From Ferroglobus sp964463865 (lineage in GTDB: Archaea; Halobacteriota; Archaeoglobi; Archaeoglobales; Archaeoglobaceae), in contig CAYXDX010000067.1 of the NCBI GenBank assembly GCA_964463865.1, forward strand, positions 1-8,500: a stretch of DNA of 8,500 nucleotides. Direction: 5' to 3'. A program made the position numbers and the translations under genes. Position 1 is the first letter of the stretch. Every line of letters starts with the position of its first letter. This document shows positions 6,915-8,500 of the stretch, piece after piece. The notes beneath the pieces were generated by a model. It saw only the letters and a program-made list of their open reading frames with translations, searched no databases and had not been told where the DNA came from.

Positions 6915-6921
6915 TTTTTAA
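6915..6921 (+). promoter_or_regulatory. Predicted TATA box for icd
   Basis: TTTTTAA is centred at 6918, 26 bases upstream of the ATG at 6944. This spacing predicts a leaderless icd transcript starting at that ATG and makes the GTG at 6938 a less likely start. No Shine-Dalgarno precedes either codon. It lies about 20 bases from the elp3 TATA box on the other strand, so the two promoters share one short divergent region and could compete for or share regulators. Confidence 0.6.
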
Positions 6922-6943
6922 TTCCTCTAACAGTCTCGTGAGC

Positions 6944-8182
6944 ATGGAATACGAGAAGGTGAAGCCGCCGGAAGAAGGAGAGAAGATAGAGTATAGGGAT
7001 GGAAAACTGATCGTTCCGGATAATCCGATAATCCCATACTTCGAAGGTGACGGTATCGGGAAAGATGTAGTTCCCGCCGCGTTAATGGTTCTGGACGCCG
7101 CGGCAGAGAAGATCGGGAAAGAAGTAGTTTGGTTTAAGGTTTACGCTGGAGAAGACGCTTACAAGCTCTACGGAACGCACCTGCCGGAGGACACGCTCAA
7201 CGCGATAAGGGAGTTCAGAGTCGCTTTGAAAGGGCCTTTAACGACGCCCGTCGGCGGAGGTTACAGGAGCCTCAACGTGACCATAAGGCAGGTTCTCGAT
7301 CTTTACGCCAACGTAAGGCCGGTGTTTTACATAAAAGGTGTCCCGAGTCCGCTGAAAAATCCGGAAGTCGTGGACCTCGTCATATTCAGGGAGAACACGG
7401 AAGACGTTTACGCCGGAATTGAGTGGCCGAGGGGCAGCGAGGAGGCTAAAAAGGTCATAAAGTTCTTGGCCGAAGAGTTCGGAATTCACATAAGGGAGGA
7501 TTCTGGCATAGGAATCAAGCCGATAAGCGAATTTGCTACGAAGAGGCTCGTAAGACTGGCGATAAAGTATGCTATAGAGAATAACCGAAGGAGTGTCACG
7601 CTCGTTCACAAGGGCAACATAATGAAGTACACAGAAGGAGCATTCAGGGACTGGGGATACGAAGTAGCTAAGGAGGAGTTCGGAGATAAAGTCGTGACCG
7701 AAGAAGAGCTCTGGAACAACTACAACGGAGAACTTCCGAAAGGGAAAATTCTAATTAACGATAGGATTGCCGACAACATGTTCCAGCAGATTTTGACAAG
7801 AACTGCAGAGTACGACGTTCTGGCGATGCCCAACCTAAACGGAGACTACATGAGCGACGCAGCTGCTGCCTTAGTTGGTGGACTCGGGATTGCTCCGGGG
7901 AGTAACATAGGTGACGGAATGGGTGTCTTCGAGCCTGTCCACGGCTCGGCCCCCAAGTATGCTGGACAGAACAAAGTGAATCCAACAGCGGAAATTCTGA
8001 GCGGTGCTCTGATGTTCGAATACATAGGCTGGAAGAAAGCGTCTGAATACATAAAGAAAGCTCTTGAGATGACGATAAGTGAGGGAATCGTTACCTACGA
8101 CATTCACAGACACGTGGGAGGAAAGCTCGTCGGAACGAGGGAATTCGCTCAGGCCGTAGTTGAAAACCTTCAAACTCTCTGA
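6944..8182 (+). CDS. icd: Isocitrate dehydrogenase, NADP-dependent
   Basis: A 412-residue homodimeric-type enzyme converting isocitrate to 2-oxoglutarate and CO2 with NADPH formation. Substrate residues equivalent to E. coli S113, N115, R119, R129, R153 and Y160 are present as S109, N111, R115, R125, R149 and Y156 (RSLNVTIRQ, NVRPV, FRENTEDVYAGIEW). The catalytic Lys is in VHKGNIMKYTEG (K223), and the metal-binding Asp region is IADNMFQQIL/NLNGDYMSD. NADP choice is indicated by K338-Y339 in APKYAGQNKVNP plus Y385 and R389 in YDIHR, matching the phosphate-binding set of the NADP enzyme; NAD-type enzymes usually differ there. The ATG at 6944 is chosen over the in-frame GTG at 6938 because of TATA spacing and because the Archaeoglobus fulgidus enzyme, as I recall it, starts at the same residue and is 412 long. 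Autotrophic or biosynthetic 2-oxoglutarate supply is the likely role. Confidence 0.97.
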   Translation: MEYEKVKPPEEGEKIEYRDGKLIVPDNPIIPYFEGDGIGKDVVPAALMVLDAAAEKIGKEVVWFKVYAGEDAYKLYGTHLPEDTLNAIREFRVALKGPLTTPVGGGYRSLNVTIRQVLDLYANVRPVFYIKGVPSPLKNPEVVDLVIFRENTEDVYAGIEWPRGSEEAKKVIKFLAEEFGIHIREDSGIGIKPISEFATKRLVRLAIKYAIENNRRSVTLVHKGNIMKYTEGAFRDWGYEVAKEEFGDKVVTEEELWNNYNGELPKGKILINDRIADNMFQQILTRTAEYDVLAMPNLNGDYMSDAAAALVGGLGIAPGSNIGDGMGVFEPVHGSAPKYAGQNKVNPTAEILSGALMFEYIGWKKASEYIKKALEMTISEGIVTYDIHRHVGGKLVGTREFAQAVVENLQTL

Positions 8183-8191
8183 CCACAACCC

Positions 8192-8197
8192 TTAAAA
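8192..8197 (+). promoter_or_regulatory. Predicted TATA box for tRNA-Asp
   Basis: TTAAAA in the context ACCCTTAAAAACA, centred near 8195, lies about 30 bases before the mature tRNA 5' end. That would give a transcript with a leader of a few bases for RNase P to remove. It starts 10 bases after the icd stop, so the tRNA appears to have its own promoter and not depend on icd readthrough. A second AT-rich stretch at 8202-8210 is too close to the tRNA to fit. Confidence 0.55.
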
Positions 8198-8224
8198 ACA
8201 CATTTAATTTACAACTCTCCAGCT

Positions 8225-8299
8225 GCCCGGGTGGTGTAGCCAGGCCTAACATGCGGGCCTGTCGAGCCCGCGCCTCGGGTTCAAATCCCGACCCGGGCG
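8225..8299 (+). tRNA. tRNA-Asp (anticodon GTC)
   Basis: A complete cloverleaf can be drawn. The acceptor is GCCCGGG (8225-8231) with CCCGGGC (8292-8298). The D stem is GTGT/ACAT around an 11-base loop holding AGG. The anticodon stem is CGGGC/GCCCG, with loop CTGTCGA and anticodon GTC at 8261-8263 preceded by T33. The variable loop is CGCC, and the T stem TCGGG/CCCGA closes TTCAAAT. The discriminator base is G (8299), the expected Asp identity element together with GTC. The next bases are CTT, so CCA is not encoded and must be added by the CCA-adding enzyme. All stems pair fully with one G-T pair at the base of the D stem. No intron is present. Confidence 0.97.
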
Positions 8300-8448
8300 C
8301 TTTAATTCAATTCTCACGCCCAGGGTACCTATTTATCAAGAAATTTAATTGAGAAAACGAAGGCATGTTATTATCAGTTAAATTTATTAATCAAATTGTA
8401 ATTAAATAAATTTATATTCCTAACTTTGATACAATAGGAGATAACTTT
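8300..8448. other. AT-rich intergenic stretch downstream of tRNA-Asp
   Basis: This 149-base gap has no supportable gene. Positions 8341-8460 contain only 23 G or C in 120 bases by hand count, far below the flanking coding sequence. It has several TATA-like runs (TTTATT, TTTATA), an imperfect inverted repeat at 8379-8414 and a Shine-Dalgarno near its end. It probably holds the promoter of the gene beginning at 8449. A TATA centre near 8384 or 8413 could serve, but I cannot choose between them. No clear poly-T terminator follows the tRNA. Confidence 0.6.
8379..8414. repeat. Imperfect AT-only inverted repeat
   Basis: TAAATTTATTAAT (8379-8391) and ATTAAATAAATTTA (8401-8414) are inverted copies differing by one inserted base, with a 9-base spacer between them. 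The second arm overlaps a perfect 10-base palindrome, ATAAATTTAT (8406-8415). It lies just upstream of a candidate start codon and could be an operator, a duplex-unwinding AT tract or chance. Such low complexity makes chance a serious possibility. Confidence 0.3.
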
Positions 8449-8500
8449 ATGAAATCTATTGGGTATGTCGTGTGTTGTTCTCAGTACTCATTGCTCAGTG
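8449..8500 (+). CDS. Unrecognised gene, 5' end only (runs off window)
   Basis: An open frame from ATG at 8449 stays open to the window edge (17 full codons: MKSIGYVVCCSQYSLLS). The Shine-Dalgarno AGGAG (8436-8440) sits 8 bases before the ATG, and composition changes from under 20% GC upstream to near 50% after the start. Together these support a real start. The visible codons (ATT, GGG, TAT, TGT TGT, TCT) differ from the ATA/GGA/AGG/TAC preference of the other genes, but the sample is very small. The Cys pair and hydrophobic residues do not identify a family. It could be an accessory or mobile-element gene beside the tRNA, or an ordinary host gene. Confidence 0.45.
   Translation, partial: MKSIGYVVCCSQYSLLS

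Noticed and set aside
8317..8328. CGCCCAGGGTAC resembling the tRNA-Asp 5' end (GCCCGGGTG), a possible attachment-site remnant
   Set aside because: Only about 8 or 9 GC-rich bases align, with an interruption, and integration repeats normally copy the tRNA 3' half, not the 5' end.
8365..8409. Mini-ORF of 14 codons (MLLSVKFINQIVIK) preceded by AAGG
   Set aside because: Very short, lies in a low-complexity AT tract, and the purine run is weak. It is more likely promoter or leader sequence of the gene at 8449, though a leader peptide cannot be fully excluded.
1..8500. CRISPR array, insertion sequence or toxin-antitoxin module
   Set aside because: No regularly spaced repeats, no transposase or integrase motifs, and no paired small genes of that type are visible. 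Nearly all the sequence is accounted for by housekeeping genes.

Overview
The window looks like ordinary chromosome from a thermophilic euryarchaeon, most probably a member of the Archaeoglobales (Archaeoglobus, Ferroglobus or Geoglobus). The evidence is archaeal-type proteins (aIF5B, ribosomal protein S6e, archaeal Elp3, a full-length Sua5), Arg codons dominated by AGG/AGA and Ile by ATA, TATA-box promoters that place transcription starts on or next to start codons, a tRNA without an encoded CCA end, and an isocitrate dehydrogenase that closely resembles the Archaeoglobus fulgidus enzyme as I remember it. The genus is inference; no database search was possible.

Layout. Positions 1-4035 (+) hold a tightly packed operon: the 3' end of ndk, infB (aIF5B), rps6e, a class I methyltransferase, and a radical SAM/helix-hairpin-helix protein. 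Junctions are 4-base ATGA overlaps or gaps of 2-6 bases. Positions 4012-6864 (-) hold a second operon read in the order elp3, sua5, small zinc-ribbon protein. Its last gene overlaps the end of the first operon tail to tail by 24 bases. A 79-base divergent promoter region (6865-6943) separates elp3 from icd (6944-8182, +), which encodes NADP-dependent isocitrate dehydrogenase. A tRNA-Asp(GTC) gene follows at 8225-8299. The last 200 bases turn abruptly AT-rich and end in the first 17 codons of an unrecognised gene with a good Shine-Dalgarno site.

How the genes fit together. The first operon is a translation cluster (nucleotide supply, initiation, small subunit) that has picked up two enzymes not obviously linked to translation. 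The methyltransferase resembles the plant VTE3 (MPBQ/MSBQ) quinone methyltransferases and may act on a membrane quinone. The radical SAM protein resembles the COG4277/TIGR03916 group suspected of nucleic-acid repair or modification. The second operon joins two tRNA anticodon-loop modification enzymes, Elp3 (U34) and Sua5 (t6A37), which can act on the same tRNAs.

I do not see a CRISPR array, a recognisable mobile element or a clearly new multi-gene system. The points most worth following up are the VTE3-like methyltransferase, the compact radical SAM/HhH protein, and the AT-rich tail beyond tRNA-Asp.
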